From Lachnospiraceae bacterium (GTDB lineage: Bacteria; Bacillota; Clostridia; Lachnospirales; Lachnospiraceae), in assembly GCA_023663945.1 (NCBI GenBank), contig JAMPGL010000003.1, positions 78,315 to 142,314 on the forward strand: a stretch of 64,000 bases of DNA. The letters are read 5' to 3'. Below, piece by piece: positions 1 to 8,118 of this stretch (positions are counted from its first letter, which is position 1; each line of letters opens with the position of its first letter). The notes beneath the pieces are model-generated. The model searched no databases. It was not told where the DNA came from and saw only the letters and a program-made list of their open reading frames with translations. The position numbers and the translations under genes were made by a program.

Positions 1-924
1 AATCTTCAAATCTTTTTGAATGGAAGAAAGGTTCAAATGAATCTGTGACTTTTTCCCATCGTCTTCCTCCTGCTTCTCCTCTTCCTCTTCCTGCTCTAAT
101 TCCTCCTCCATGGCTGCTGCCATCAGTTTTGCCGCCTGCGCGTCAGCAATTGCCACAAGCCCCTGCTCTCCAATCATGTTAATGTCTTCCATGCCGACTC
201 CGATTTCTGCAAAAGCTTCCACCTGCTTCTTCATATTCCGATTATTTAAAAATAAACCTCCCGTCACGATTGCCAGAACAAGCACAGCCACGCCGGTAAA
301 TGCAATCGCATAGTCCGCCGCCGGAAGATGGGTTAATTTATAGACGAACGCCGCAAACCCGCTTCTCTCATCATCATCTTCATAGTACTCGTCATCCTCT
401 TCGTCCTCGTCATCTTCGTAATACTCATCATCCTCATCGTCTTCATCATCTTCGTAGTACTCCTCGTCCTCTTCGTCTATCTCTTCCTCATCCTCATAGT
501 ACTCCTCGTCCTCTTCGTCTATCTCTTCCTCATCCTCATAGTACTCCTCATCATCCGCATCTATCTCTTCCTCATCTTCATAGTACTCCTCGTCTTCTTC
601 ATTTATCTCTTCCTCATCCTCATAATACTCCTCGTCTTCTTCATCTATCTCTTCCTCATCCTCATAATACTCCTCGTCCTCTTCGTCTATCTCTTCCTCA
701 TCCTCATAATATTCCTCGTCCCCTTCGTCTATCTCTTCTTCATCCGCATAGTACTCCTCATCCTCGTCATCTACCTCTTCTTCTTCCGCATAGTACTCCT
801 CGTCTTCTTCATCTATCTCTTCCTCATCATATTCTTCTTCCTCATCAAAATCCATCCATTCCAGCTCATAAAGCTCGTCCGCTTTTCTCTTTTTTCCATG
901 ATGTTTTTTGAACAATTTCCCCAT
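1..924 (-). CDS. Acidic-repeat single-pass membrane protein, 3' end outside window
   Basis: The gene runs off the left edge; 308 codons are visible from ATG 924-922, with GGAGG nine bases upstream. Residues 1-20 are basic (MGKLFKKHHGKKRK). Residues about 25-190 are almost only Glu, Asp and Tyr, built on a 14-residue unit of the type EEYYEDEEEIDEED (42 bp period). One hydrophobic helix follows at about 205-227 (AIAFTGVAVLVLAIVTGGLF), then a helical, Glu-rich segment that continues past the edge. There is no signal peptide, so the acidic arm is probably cytoplasmic and the C-terminus external. I do not recognise a family. The acidic tract could bind cations or basic partners, but that is inference. 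Confidence 0.8.
   Translation of the reverse strand, partial: MGKLFKKHHGKKRKADELYELEWMDFDEEEEYDEEEIDEEDEEYYAEEEEVDDEDEEYYADEEEIDEGDEEYYEDEEEIDEEDEEYYEDEEEIDEEDEEYYEDEEEINEEDEEYYEDEEEIDADDEEYYEDEEEIDEEDEEYYEDEEEIDEEDEEYYEDDEDDEDDEYYEDDEDEEDDEYYEDDDERSGFAAFVYKLTHLPAADYAIAFTGVAVLVLAIVTGGLFLNNRNMKKQVEAFAEIGVGMEDINMIGEQGLVAIADAQAAKLMAAAMEEELEQEEEEEKQEEDDGKKSQIHLNLSSIQKDLKI
365..845 (-). repeat. 42-bp tandem coding repeat (14-residue acidic unit)
   Basis: Within the acidic membrane protein, YY-containing units recur every 42 bp (for example tagtac at 455, 497 and 539). About nine units are regular; the units nearest the membrane helix (about 365-455) are shorter and richer in Asp. Such repeats often vary in copy number between strains. 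Confidence 0.85.
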
Positions 925-997
925 TTATGTAAACCTCCAGATTTAATAATTCTGTAACATTTTAATCCTACTCATCTTACACAGACATCTTCATGTC

Positions 998-1026
998 ATT
1001 ATAACATCTAACTTATGCTAACACAA
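998..1026 (-). promoter_or_regulatory. Sigma-A type promoter for the acidic-repeat gene
   Basis: On the minus strand, TTGTGT (1026-1021) and a perfect TATAAT (1003-998) are separated by 17 bp, about 75 bp upstream of the GGAGG and ATG of the acidic-repeat gene. The rest of the 300-bp gap between 924 and 1224 is AT-rich; besides this promoter I see only the divergent one at 1137-1164. Confidence 0.6.
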
Positions 1027-1136
1027 TTAACTTTTTTATCTCTTAAAAATTACTTAATATTTCCTTTTTTGATAGTTTAAATAACCATTCGATATTTTTC
1101 GGCATTATTGCGCCTCTTTTGTTACCATATAAGTTA

Positions 1137-1164
1137 TTGACTTTTTCCGAAGAAACGTTAAACT
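1137..1164 (+). promoter_or_regulatory. Sigma-A type promoter for the zinc-ribbon gene
   Basis: TTGACT (1137-1142) and TAAACT (1159-1164) with a 16-bp spacer lie 60 bp before the start at 1224. Confidence 0.5.
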
Positions 1165-1223
1165 AAACATGTCAGCAAGAACTCCTTTCACCACGCAGAT
1201 ACTGGAAAGGAAGTGATTATCGT

Positions 1224-1574
1224 ATGATGTACATACACTACTGTAAGCAGTGCAGACGCATTTTCATGTTGAACGGACACAAGATGATATGCCCCAAATG
1301 TACCGATCCATTAACAGAACTGCAAATATCCTACTTGGATTATGTTGAACTGGATATGGAACAGCGGCAGGCTTTTAAAGAAACCTGCGCTGACGATGAA
1401 AAGCTGAAACAGCTAACAACTACCTATCGAATGTATAAATACAGCAAATGGTACAAAAGGCTCCAGTCTCAAAATACCGCTAACCTGCCGATTACCTCTC
1501 TGCTGTCCCAGATTGCCCGGCAGAACATGAATAATGATGATCGCATGAATTGTGCAGAAAAAACTGGCTCGTAG
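1224..1574 (+). CDS. Small zinc-ribbon protein of unknown function
   Basis: A 116-residue cytoplasmic protein. The N-terminus carries two Cys pairs, YCKQC (residues 7-11) and CPKC (23-26), spaced as in a zinc ribbon. The rest is helical and charged, with no membrane segment. The start at ATG 1224 follows GGAAAGGAAG; the next codon is also ATG, so the start could be one codon later. It stands alone between two divergent or convergent neighbours and its stop codon lies inside a terminator hairpin. A role in nucleic-acid or protein binding would fit a zinc ribbon, but no function can be assigned. Confidence 0.75.
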   Translation: MMYIHYCKQCRRIFMLNGHKMICPKCTDPLTELQISYLDYVELDMEQRQAFKETCADDEKLKQLTTTYRMYKYSKWYKRLQSQNTANLPITSLLSQIARQNMNNDDRMNCAEKTGS

Positions 1575-1603
1575 CTTCCATGCGAGGCAGTTTTTTCTTT
1601 TTT
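1558..1603. terminator. Rho-independent terminator, works in both directions
   Basis: Stem 1558-1571 (AAAAAACTGGCTCG) pairs with 1583-1596 (CGAGGCAGTTTTTT) with one internal mismatch and an 11-base loop. A T-rich run follows. The A-run at the 5' side makes it usable for the convergent transporter genes too. It overlaps the stop codon of the zinc-ribbon gene. Confidence 0.8.
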
Positions 1604-1622
1604 TACGCCGTTTATTGTGCGC

Positions 1623-1958
1623 CTACATGTAATAGACAAAGATTCCTCCCATGATCACCGCCATGCCGAGCAATTTCCTTTTCGTTATCTTTTCCTTAAA
1701 AAAGAAGTAACCCAAAAACATAACCACCACATATCCCAGCGATTCAATCACCGGCACATTGGTAAAGTCCAAACCGCTGTATGCCATAATCGTTACAAAC
1801 ATGGACAAAAACATCAAGCCGTAACCGCATATCACATAAGCATTCAAATATTCCCTGATAGGAGAGGAATAAGTCTTCGATGCGCTCTTTTTCAGCAAAA
1901 TCTGGGCAAAAGACGCCATCACAACGGAACCGATTAAAATCATCAAATAAACATTCAT
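1623..1958 (-). CDS. Four-helix SMR/EamA-like membrane transporter subunit (second of pair)
   Basis: A 111-residue protein of four hydrophobic helices (about 4-22, 40-58, 66-86, 93-110). It shows the EamA/SMR features ILLKKSA after helix 1 and FFFKEKIT before helix 4, the usual half-transporter pattern. SMR-type proteins of this size act as dimers that export small cations or flip lipid-linked sugars (EbrAB, ArnEF). It follows a second such gene with nine bases between, in the same frame, so the two probably form a heterodimer. Given the polysaccharide genes in the window, flipping a lipid-linked substrate is possible, but drug efflux or metabolite export cannot be excluded. Confidence 0.75.
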   Translation of the reverse strand: MNVYLMILIGSVVMASFAQILLKKSASKTYSSPIREYLNAYVICGYGLMFLSMFVTIMAYSGLDFTNVPVIESLGYVVVMFLGYFFFKEKITKRKLLGMAVIMGGIFVYYM

Positions 1959-1967
1959 AGCAGTCTC

Positions 1968-2372
1968 TTACTCCTTTCCCTCATTTTCGCGTGCCTCGGG
2001 CTCCTCTTCACCCTCTCCGCTGTTTAAGATAAATATTCCCGCCATCACCAGCACAATCCCCATAACTTTGCCCGGCGTAATCTGTTCACGAAAAATAACG
2101 ATTCCCCATACCAGCGCCCAGAGCAGCGTGATTGCCTTATTTGCATAGGCAATGGACAGTTCAAATTTTTTGATCACCTGCTGCCAGAGGAGCGCATAAA
2201 TTCCAAGTATTAACACATCCAGCCCATAAAACAGCAGAAATTCAAAGCTTAAAAACTCTTTTCCAGATGCTATTTTGGATACCACGCTGGAAATGCTGTA
2301 TATCAGAAACACTGCCTGCAGCATCAGCAGATTCTTCCACGGGATTTTTCTTTTCATCATGCAATTTACCAT
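1968..2372 (-). CDS. Four-helix SMR/EamA-like membrane transporter subunit (first of pair)
   Basis: 134 residues with four helices and a charged C-terminal tail (EGEEEPEARENEGKE). The sequence IFREQITPGKVMGIVLVMAG matches the end of an EamA half-repeat, as in its partner downstream. The start is uncertain: ATG 2372 has an AAGGAAG far upstream (about 16 bases), and internal ATGs at codons 5 and 6 have no clear site. Together the two proteins have eight helices, fewer than the ten of one full EamA protein, which favours a true SMR-like pair over one broken gene. A Glu in helix 1 typical of drug-exporting SMRs is not evident. Confidence 0.7.
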   Translation of the reverse strand: MVNCMMKRKIPWKNLLMLQAVFLIYSISSVVSKIASGKEFLSFEFLLFYGLDVLILGIYALLWQQVIKKFELSIAYANKAITLLWALVWGIVIFREQITPGKVMGIVLVMAGIFILNSGEGEEEPEARENEGKE

Positions 2373-2558
2373 TTATGCCGTCAAACGGCTTCCTTTCTTT
2401 CGATTAACGGTATTAATTGATTTCGTTTCCTATAAAACTTACATTATTCTAACACAGGAACTTCTTTTCGTATATTAAATTTTTATGAATATGTAGATTT
2501 TTCGGATAAATGATAGTAGAATAAGCACAGACTATACAAAGAAAGGCATGGTTATTTC

Positions 2559-3722
2559 ATGAAAGAAGATAAAAACGAAACAATAGATACCGCCAATGAC
2601 GAGCAGAAGCTTTCCGCTCCGGAAGATATTTCTCAGGCAGAAAACTCAGCAGAAGATGCTTCTCAGACAGAAGGCTCCGCGGAAGATACTTCACAGGCAG
2701 AAGGCTCCGCGGAAGATACTTCTCAGGCAGAAGACGCTTCCTCAAACGGTAAGTCACATTTACACATAAGCCTTCATCTTGTGCTTATTGCCGCCATCCT
2801 GATAATCGCCTGTGTTTCCACATATCGGCTTATCCGCTGGAATCAAGGCACAAAGCTGAGCGATGATGCCGAAGAGATAGACACCTCTCAATTTGATATT
2901 GAAGTGCTTGATATGATTCTTCCCATGGACGCCTCCAAATTGGAGGGGCATGAGGATGACGGCGTGACCACCATCTTGTGCGTGGGGAACAATCCCTTTT
3001 CCGATGACCGGGATTCCACCGGTCTTGCCGCGCAGATTGCCTCAAAGACGGGCGCCGTAGTTTATGACTGCGCTTTTCCGGATTCTTCCGCCGCATGCAA
3101 ATATCCGGTGTACAATCCGGAGTACACCAAAGACCATTTTAATTTCTATTATGTGATGGAATGCTTCCGGAACAATGAATTTACTGCCATCGGCTCCATT
3201 GCAAACGATGAGCCGGATCCCCGCTACGCGGAGACGGTGGAGGTGATGAAAACCGTGGATATGAACGCCGTGGACGTACTGCTCATTATGTACGACAGCA
3301 CGGATTATAACATGGGAACTCCTTCGGACAACCCCGATAATCCCCATGACGTAACCGCTTTTACCGGCGGTCTTAAGACCACCATTGAAAACGTCAAAAG
3401 CACCTGGCCCTATATCCGCATTTTCCTTCTGTCTCCCACCTACGCGCAGGCGATTGACGAGGATGGAAATTATTTAAACGGCACCATCACCGATATGGGA
3501 AACGGCACCTTGAATCATTACATGATCAAAGAGTCTGACGTGGCAATGGACTGCAGCATCTCCTTTGTCGATAATTATTACGGAACCATCAACGAAGATA
3601 ACTATAGCGAGTATATGACCGATTATATGCGCTATAATGAAAAGGGCCGGGAAAAGCTGGCAGACCGGATTGCCGACATCATCAACAATCAGATGACTAC
3701 CGTTGTTCCCGCAGGTAACTAA
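2559..3722 (+). CDS. Membrane-anchored SGNH-fold protein without catalytic residues
   Basis: A 387-residue protein: a cytoplasmic N-terminal tail with a ten-residue repeat (SAEDTSQAEG, about residues 29-58), one TM helix (about 69-88) and an external SGNH-type domain (about 115-375). It aligns with the intact SGNH lipoprotein encoded at 43798-44874: GNNPF (143-147) replaces GDSIF, YDSTD (245-249) replaces YGTND, SPTYAQ matches SPMYAQ, and DYMR (355-358) replaces DGVH. So the nucleophile Ser, the oxyanion Gly and Asn and the catalytic His are all changed; only the Asp remains. It probably binds rather than hydrolyses or transfers. It is a single-gene unit with an ATG after GAAAGG. Confidence 0.75.
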   Translation: MKEDKNETIDTANDEQKLSAPEDISQAENSAEDASQTEGSAEDTSQAEGSAEDTSQAEDASSNGKSHLHISLHLVLIAAILIIACVSTYRLIRWNQGTKLSDDAEEIDTSQFDIEVLDMILPMDASKLEGHEDDGVTTILCVGNNPFSDDRDSTGLAAQIASKTGAVVYDCAFPDSSAACKYPVYNPEYTKDHFNFYYVMECFRNNEFTAIGSIANDEPDPRYAETVEVMKTVDMNAVDVLLIMYDSTDYNMGTPSDNPDNPHDVTAFTGGLKTTIENVKSTWPYIRIFLLSPTYAQAIDEDGNYLNGTITDMGNGTLNHYMIKESDVAMDCSISFVDNYYGTINEDNYSEYMTDYMRYNEKGREKLADRIADIINNQMTTVVPAGN

Positions 3723-3762
3723 ACCGCAAAATTGCTTCGCGATTTTCTTTCTTCAAAGAAAA

Positions 3763-3798
3763 TTTCTAAGGAAGTTTCTAAGGAAATTTCTAAGGAAA
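3763..3798. repeat. Three 12-bp tandem repeats downstream of the SGNH-like gene
   Basis: TTTCTAAGGAAG, TTTCTAAGGAAA and TTTCTAAGGAAA lie end to end, each nearly self-complementary (TTTC..GAAA). They sit between the stop codon and the terminator; function unknown. Confidence 0.7.
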
Positions 3799-3818
3799 TT
3801 CCTTCTTATAAAATGAAT

Positions 3819-3859
3819 CCCCGGAGCAGAGCCTTATCGCGGCTCTCCGGGGTTCTTTT
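3819..3859. terminator. GC-rich terminator between convergent genes
   Basis: CCCCGG...AGAGCC (3819-3833) pairs with GGCTCTCCGGGG (3841-3852) with a three-base bulge; TTCTTTT follows. It separates the plus-strand SGNH-like gene from the minus-strand sugar operon. Confidence 0.8.
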
Positions 3860-3895
3860 ATAGCAAAACGATATGATTTTCCAATGCCGTTAACT

Positions 3896-4975
3896 CTATT
3901 TTCTGGATAATAATTCTTCATAATCAAACTCTGTTGCAATTTCACGCATATGCGCTAAATACTCGTCAATGGTCTTCCCGCTCTGCCCTTCCTTTGCCAC
4001 AAGGCAGGTTCCATCGGCAAAGCATTCCGCCATAAACCGGTTGTACCGTGGGTGATAATGGCTGTAATCCGCATAATGGTTTAAATCGCAGATAATTTCC
4101 TCCCTGTCCGGAAAAAAATATACCGTCACATTCTCGTACTCGTTCAGCCGGTTTGCGATATACCGGTATGTCTCTATGGTAGCGTCCAAATGATTTTCCT
4201 TTTGCACATCATTCCAAAACAAAATGCTGTAAGGAGGGAAGAAGACTACAAACTCCGTATCCGGATTGTCTTCCACATAAGGACAGATATTTTGCGCAAG
4301 ATTCTTTTCCGCCGCCTGCACAAAAACCTCAGGCTCCAAAACCTCCTCCGCCTGCTCGGGCGGTTCATAATTGTGCAGAACCCATTCCTCACTGTAATAC
4401 TCTTCCGTCCACCAGCTTGCGTAGACATTGGAAAAGTCGGTAGGATCCGGATCCGCCGCGGGGCGCAGGATATAGTTTAAAAGCACATCCTTGTTGAGCA
4501 CGTACTGAATATCATTCAACAGGTTTTGGTCATACAAATATTCCGGTATGGGATACTTCACCTCATCCACGCCGCCCGTATAAGTAATCACATCCACGCC
4601 CAAAAAGACCTTTTTGACCTCCCTCTCTCCGTCCGGACGGTCAAAGATAATCTTCATAATATTAGACTGATCCTTGGGAAACGCGCCGCTGTAGCTCAGT
4701 TTAATCGTGTTTAACCCCATCAGCTCCTGAAACCATGTAGTCTGAAAATTAACCGTCATGGAAGAGCCCAGTATCACGCTGTCATACTCCATATGCTTTG
4801 CCATTCCCGGATTCTGGGAAAGCTGATTATCCACCAGATAGGGAAAACCCTTAAGGGGCTTATGATAGTGAAAAAAGGGGTCTACAATAACCACCAGCGC
4901 CGTCACTGCAAGAAAGGCAAAGGCGGTTATTGCACCCCCAAAAATCACTATTTTTTTAAAAGGATTCTTTTTCAT
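3896..4975 (-). CDS. SGNH-fold envelope protein at the end of a sugar ABC operon
   Basis: 359 residues with a single N-terminal membrane anchor (about 8-31) and an external domain. Block I is ILGSSMT (G70-S71-S72) and the C-terminal catalytic pair is DYSH (D303, H306), so an SGNH active site looks intact. The region between is acidic (residues 203-225). SGNH proteins of this layout transfer or remove acyl groups on surface polysaccharides. It is the last gene of the binding-protein/permease operon, 46 bases after the MalG-like permease, which is an unusual partner; it might process a glycan before or after uptake. No MBOAT lies next to it. Start ATG 4975. Confidence 0.7.
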   Translation of the reverse strand: MKKNPFKKIVIFGGAITAFAFLAVTALVVIVDPFFHYHKPLKGFPYLVDNQLSQNPGMAKHMEYDSVILGSSMTVNFQTTWFQELMGLNTIKLSYSGAFPKDQSNIMKIIFDRPDGEREVKKVFLGVDVITYTGGVDEVKYPIPEYLYDQNLLNDIQYVLNKDVLLNYILRPAADPDPTDFSNVYASWWTEEYYSEEWVLHNYEPPEQAEEVLEPEVFVQAAEKNLAQNICPYVEDNPDTEFVVFFPPYSILFWNDVQKENHLDATIETYRYIANRLNEYENVTVYFFPDREEIICDLNHYADYSHYHPRYNRFMAECFADGTCLVAKEGQSGKTIDEYLAHMREIATEFDYEELLSRK

Positions 4976-5021
4976 TTCCGTTTATTCCTTCAATCAGAAT
5001 ATCAATTGCATCAACAGCATC

Positions 5022-5855
5022 TTACCCTTTCACTGCACCTGCTGTCAAGCCGTCTACAATCTGATTACTGAATATACAGTACACCACAATCGTGGGAATA
5101 ATCGCAATTACAATAGCTGCAAACATCTGCGAATAGTTGGTATTGTAAGGACCTACAAATTTTGACAAGGACACCGGCAGCGTCTTCTTCGTGTCGTCCG
5201 AAATAAATACCATGGCAAGAAGCAGCTCATTCCAGTTTGCCACAAATGTCATCAGCCCGGTCACAAAAAGCCCCGTTCTGGCAAGCGGAAGCGCAATGCG
5301 GGTAAAAGACCGGTAAATGGAACAGCCGTCAATGCACGCCGACTCAAACAGCTCATTGGGAAGCCCCTCAAAGAAGCCTGTCATAATAAAAATGGTAATC
5401 GGCAGGGACAGCGTCAGATACGGCAGTATCAATCCTACCTGACTGTTCGTCAAGTGCATCTTGGAAAACCTGGTAAATACCGGAATCAAGATACAATGCA
5501 CCGGAATCATCATGCCTGTAAGGAAATAAGTCATCATTGCTCCCGACAGCTTCCATCTCATTCTGCCAATGGCAAAAGCCGCCATAGAACCCACTATCAG
5601 GCAGAGGATCAAGGTGGCGCCGCAGACGATAACAGAATTTAACGTGGCAGTGCCCAATTTGCCGGCAGTCCATGCAAAGCCGTAATTTTCAATCATGAGA
5701 TGCTCCGGCATTGCCCAGGGCGAAACAAACAGCGTTTTGTCGTCCTTCAGCGAAACATATACCACCCACAAAAGAGGAAGCAGGTAAATGACCGCCAGAA
5801 TCGACAGGAATATGTATATGAACGTGTAAATTACTTTATTTCTTTTTGATCTCAT
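5022..5855 (-). CDS. Carbohydrate ABC transporter permease, MalG-like
   Basis: 277 residues, six membrane helices, a typical inner permease of the CUT1 sugar uptake family. The EAA loop that contacts the ATPase is clear (ACIDGCSIYRSFTRIALPLA, about 188-207). The C-terminus KG after IVDGLTAGAV is standard for this family. It lies ten bases after the MalF-like gene and is co-transcribed with the binding protein. No ATPase gene is in the operon; in Bacillota such systems commonly share one MsmK-type ATPase encoded elsewhere. Substrate cannot be read from the sequence. Confidence 0.92.
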   Translation of the reverse strand: MRSKRNKVIYTFIYIFLSILAVIYLLPLLWVVYVSLKDDKTLFVSPWAMPEHLMIENYGFAWTAGKLGTATLNSVIVCGATLILCLIVGSMAAFAIGRMRWKLSGAMMTYFLTGMMIPVHCILIPVFTRFSKMHLTNSQVGLILPYLTLSLPITIFIMTGFFEGLPNELFESACIDGCSIYRSFTRIALPLARTGLFVTGLMTFVANWNELLLAMVFISDDTKKTLPVSLSKFVGPYNTNYSQMFAAIVIAIIPTIVVYCIFSNQIVDGLTAGAVKG

Positions 5856-5865
5856 TTCTGCCTCC

Positions 5866-6753
5866 TTACATCTCGTAGTTGTCTATTTTTACAAATTTAT
5901 TAATGATAAATGTCACAATCAGGCAAAGAACAAGAAGCACGGTGCCGATAGCGCTTGCATAGCCGTACTTGAAGTATTTAAATCCCTGTTGATACAGGTG
6001 GGTCGCAAGCACATCCGTCATATGGTTCGGACCGCCCTCCGTCATGTTAAAGATCAGGTCAAAAAATTTCAGCGAACCAATGGCATTTAAGGACATCGCC
6101 GTCGCCACCATAGGGCGGATCAGCGGAAGGGTGATATAGCGGAAGGACTGCGCTCTGGTACATCCGTCAATATAGGACGCCTCATACAAAGTCGAGCTGA
6201 TTCCCGAAATCTGCGCCATATAAAGCATCATGGACTGCCCCACATACTGCCAGAGAGAAACGGTGGCGATTACCCACATGGGAAGAATGATAAAGCCCTT
6301 GGTATCCATCAGCCAGAGGGGACCTTCAATGCCAAACTGCGCTAAGATCTGATTGATTCCAAGCTTCGGCGTGAAGATAAACATCCACAAAAGCCCTAAA
6401 GCCGCCGAAGACAGCACGCAGGGCAGATAGTACACGTTTTTAAAGAAGTTCCTTCCCTTCTGGATATTGGTCAAAAGCGCCGCTAAGATTAAACCGGCTA
6501 TCAACTGTGTCACCACTGAAAAAATCAAAAAGAAAAGGGAGTTTTTCAAGGCAATCTTCATGGTTCTGTCTATGGTAAACAATTGTTTGTAATTTTCAAT
6601 TCCAATAAACACCGGCTTGGTCAACGCATCATAATTGCAGAACGAATAATAGATGGATTGACAGATCGGAATAAACAAAACAAAGGTAAATAACAAAAAT
6701 GCCGGTGCAACAAAGATAACTATCGCCTTTTTATCACGTAATAATTTGTCCAT
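5866..6753 (-). CDS. Carbohydrate ABC transporter permease, MalF-like
   Basis: 295 residues from the ATG at 6753, six helices. The EAA motif (EASYIDGCTRAQSFRYITLP) is intact, as is the GGP-N-TDV segment before the last helices. The start is set by GGAGGTGTGT directly before ATG 6753; a TTG four codons upstream lies inside this ribosome site and is unlikely to be used. It forms the translocation pore with the next permease. Confidence 0.92.
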   Translation of the reverse strand: MDKLLRDKKAIVIFVAPAFLLFTFVLFIPICQSIYYSFCNYDALTKPVFIGIENYKQLFTIDRTMKIALKNSLFFLIFSVVTQLIAGLILAALLTNIQKGRNFFKNVYYLPCVLSSAALGLLWMFIFTPKLGINQILAQFGIEGPLWLMDTKGFIILPMWVIATVSLWQYVGQSMMLYMAQISGISSTLYEASYIDGCTRAQSFRYITLPLIRPMVATAMSLNAIGSLKFFDLIFNMTEGGPNHMTDVLATHLYQQGFKYFKYGYASAIGTVLLVLCLIVTFIINKFVKIDNYEM

Positions 6754-6779
6754 ACACACCTCCAAAATCTTAGAAAAAT

Positions 6780-6805
6780 GCAGGATTGGATTTCTCCAAT
6801 CCTGC
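6780..6805 (-). promoter_or_regulatory. Intercistronic stem-loop between binding protein and permease genes
   Basis: A perfect 11-bp stem, GCAGGATTGGA / TCCAATCCTGC, with a GAAA tetraloop on the minus strand, followed by ATTTTTC. It lies 20 bases after the binding-protein stop. Such elements partly terminate transcription or shield the upstream mRNA from 3' decay, giving more binding protein than permease. Confidence 0.7.
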
Positions 6806-6825
6806 GTAATGCCGCTTTATGTCAT

Positions 6826-8118
6826 TTATTTATTCCAGACATTATTTTTGTAAAAATCTTCCAGTGATGCAAGCCCCTCTTCCACGGGAGTTCCAAGATA
6901 AATGGAAACCATGGTGTCGTCAAATGCCGCGCCTGCCTCAGTGGTTGCTAAAGACTCATTATAGAAACCAAATGTTGACTTAGCGTTTCCGAATACGTCC
7001 ATTACATAAGCAAGCTGTGCCGGTGCCTTGGAAGCATCGTATTCTACCTTTGTTACAGGAATCTTACCGCCGACTTCTGCCGTATACTTCTGAGCAGTGT
7101 CGTCTGTAAAGTACTTCATGAATGCGATAACAGCTTCCGGATGCTCTGTCTTAGCGCTCATTGCAAGACTGTCGGACTTTGCAATAACTCTTCCGTCTGT
7201 TCCGGGGAATGCGAACACGCCGCACTTCTCTTCAAATGCAGGGTTGGAACCGTTGATCTGTGCAATTGCCCAAGAACCCTGAATCAGCATTGCCGCTTCT
7301 TCGTTATAGAAGTTTGCTGTAGCTACATCGTTGGTATCTCCTGCCGCTGTAGGCTGGAAATACTGAGAAATCTCAACCAGCTTGTTGGTTGCATTAACTA
7401 CGTTAGCGTCAAGCCAGGAAGCGGTGCCTGCATCGAGCGCTGCCGTGTCCACGCCTTCACTGTCGCAGAGATAACCAGCCAGCATGGATAAGCACCATGC
7501 AGTACCTGCAGAAATCGTGAGCGGTGTGTAGCCCGCGTCTTTCAGCTTCGCGCAAGCGTCCAACATACCCTGCCAGTCTGTCGGCATTGTGGTGATGCCT
7601 GCTGACGCAAACATTTCGGTGTTATAGAATACGCATGCCGCCGCAATGTTTAAGGGCACTGCATAAATCTTGCCGTCATAAGTCTGCTGTGAAAAAGCGC
7701 CCTCTCCGCCGTTAAAGGTGTCAATCCAGCCGTCCGCCTTCACGTAGCTGGTCAGGTCAGCAGCCACGCCGGGGTCAACATATACATCCAAGTTCGGTCC
7801 CGGGCTTACGATAAAGCAGTCCGGTGTCTCGTTAGCCGCTACCAGAGCGTTCAGCTTCGGATAATACTCTTCCAAGTTGGTGGTCACTACATTAACGTGA
7901 TACTTGCCTTCATAATCCTTGTTAAATCTTTCTACCGTCTCACGGTATCCGATGGAGATCAAATCTTCCGTGGCATTTAAATCATCCCAGAACATCCAAG
8001 TGATCTCTTCCACGCCTCCGCTTGAAGATGAACCGCCGGAAGATGAGCCGCCGCATCCGACTAACAGAGATGCGATCATCGTAATGCTAAGTAATACTGA
8101 TAGTACTTTCTTTTTCAT
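6826..8118 (-). CDS. Sugar-binding lipoprotein of a CUT1 ABC transporter
   Basis: 430 residues. The signal peptide ends in the lipobox LLVGC (Cys22), followed by a Gly/Ser linker (about 23-35) and a family 1 solute-binding fold: WMFWDDLNATEDLI, TPDCFIVSPGPNLDVYVDPG, AAMLIQGSWAIAQI and GVFAFPGTDGRV are all typical. GGGAGG lies just before the ATG. It captures an oligosaccharide outside the cell and delivers it to the two permeases downstream. A divergent AraC regulator makes substrate-controlled expression likely. The ligand cannot be inferred. Confidence 0.92.
   Translation of the reverse strand: MKKKVLSVLLSITMIASLLVGCGGSSSGGSSSSGGVEEITWMFWDDLNATEDLISIGYRETVERFNKDYEGKYHVNVVTTNLEEYYPKLNALVAANETPDCFIVSPGPNLDVYVDPGVAADLTSYVKADGWIDTFNGGEGAFSQQTYDGKIYAVPLNIAAACVFYNTEMFASAGITTMPTDWQGMLDACAKLKDAGYTPLTISAGTAWCLSMLAGYLCDSEGVDTAALDAGTASWLDANVVNATNKLVEISQYFQPTAAGDTNDVATANFYNEEAAMLIQGSWAIAQINGSNPAFEEKCGVFAFPGTDGRVIAKSDSLAMSAKTEHPEAVIAFMKYFTDDTAQKYTAEVGGKIPVTKVEYDASKAPAQLAYVMDVFGNAKSTFGFYNESLATTEAGAAFDDTMVSIYLGTPVEEGLASLEDFYKNNVWNK

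Noticed and set aside
110-911. Two plus-strand ORFs rich in His/Pro/Leu/Ser
   Set aside because: They are the complement of the acidic-repeat gene on the minus strand, which has the ribosome site, promoter and a sensible membrane helix.
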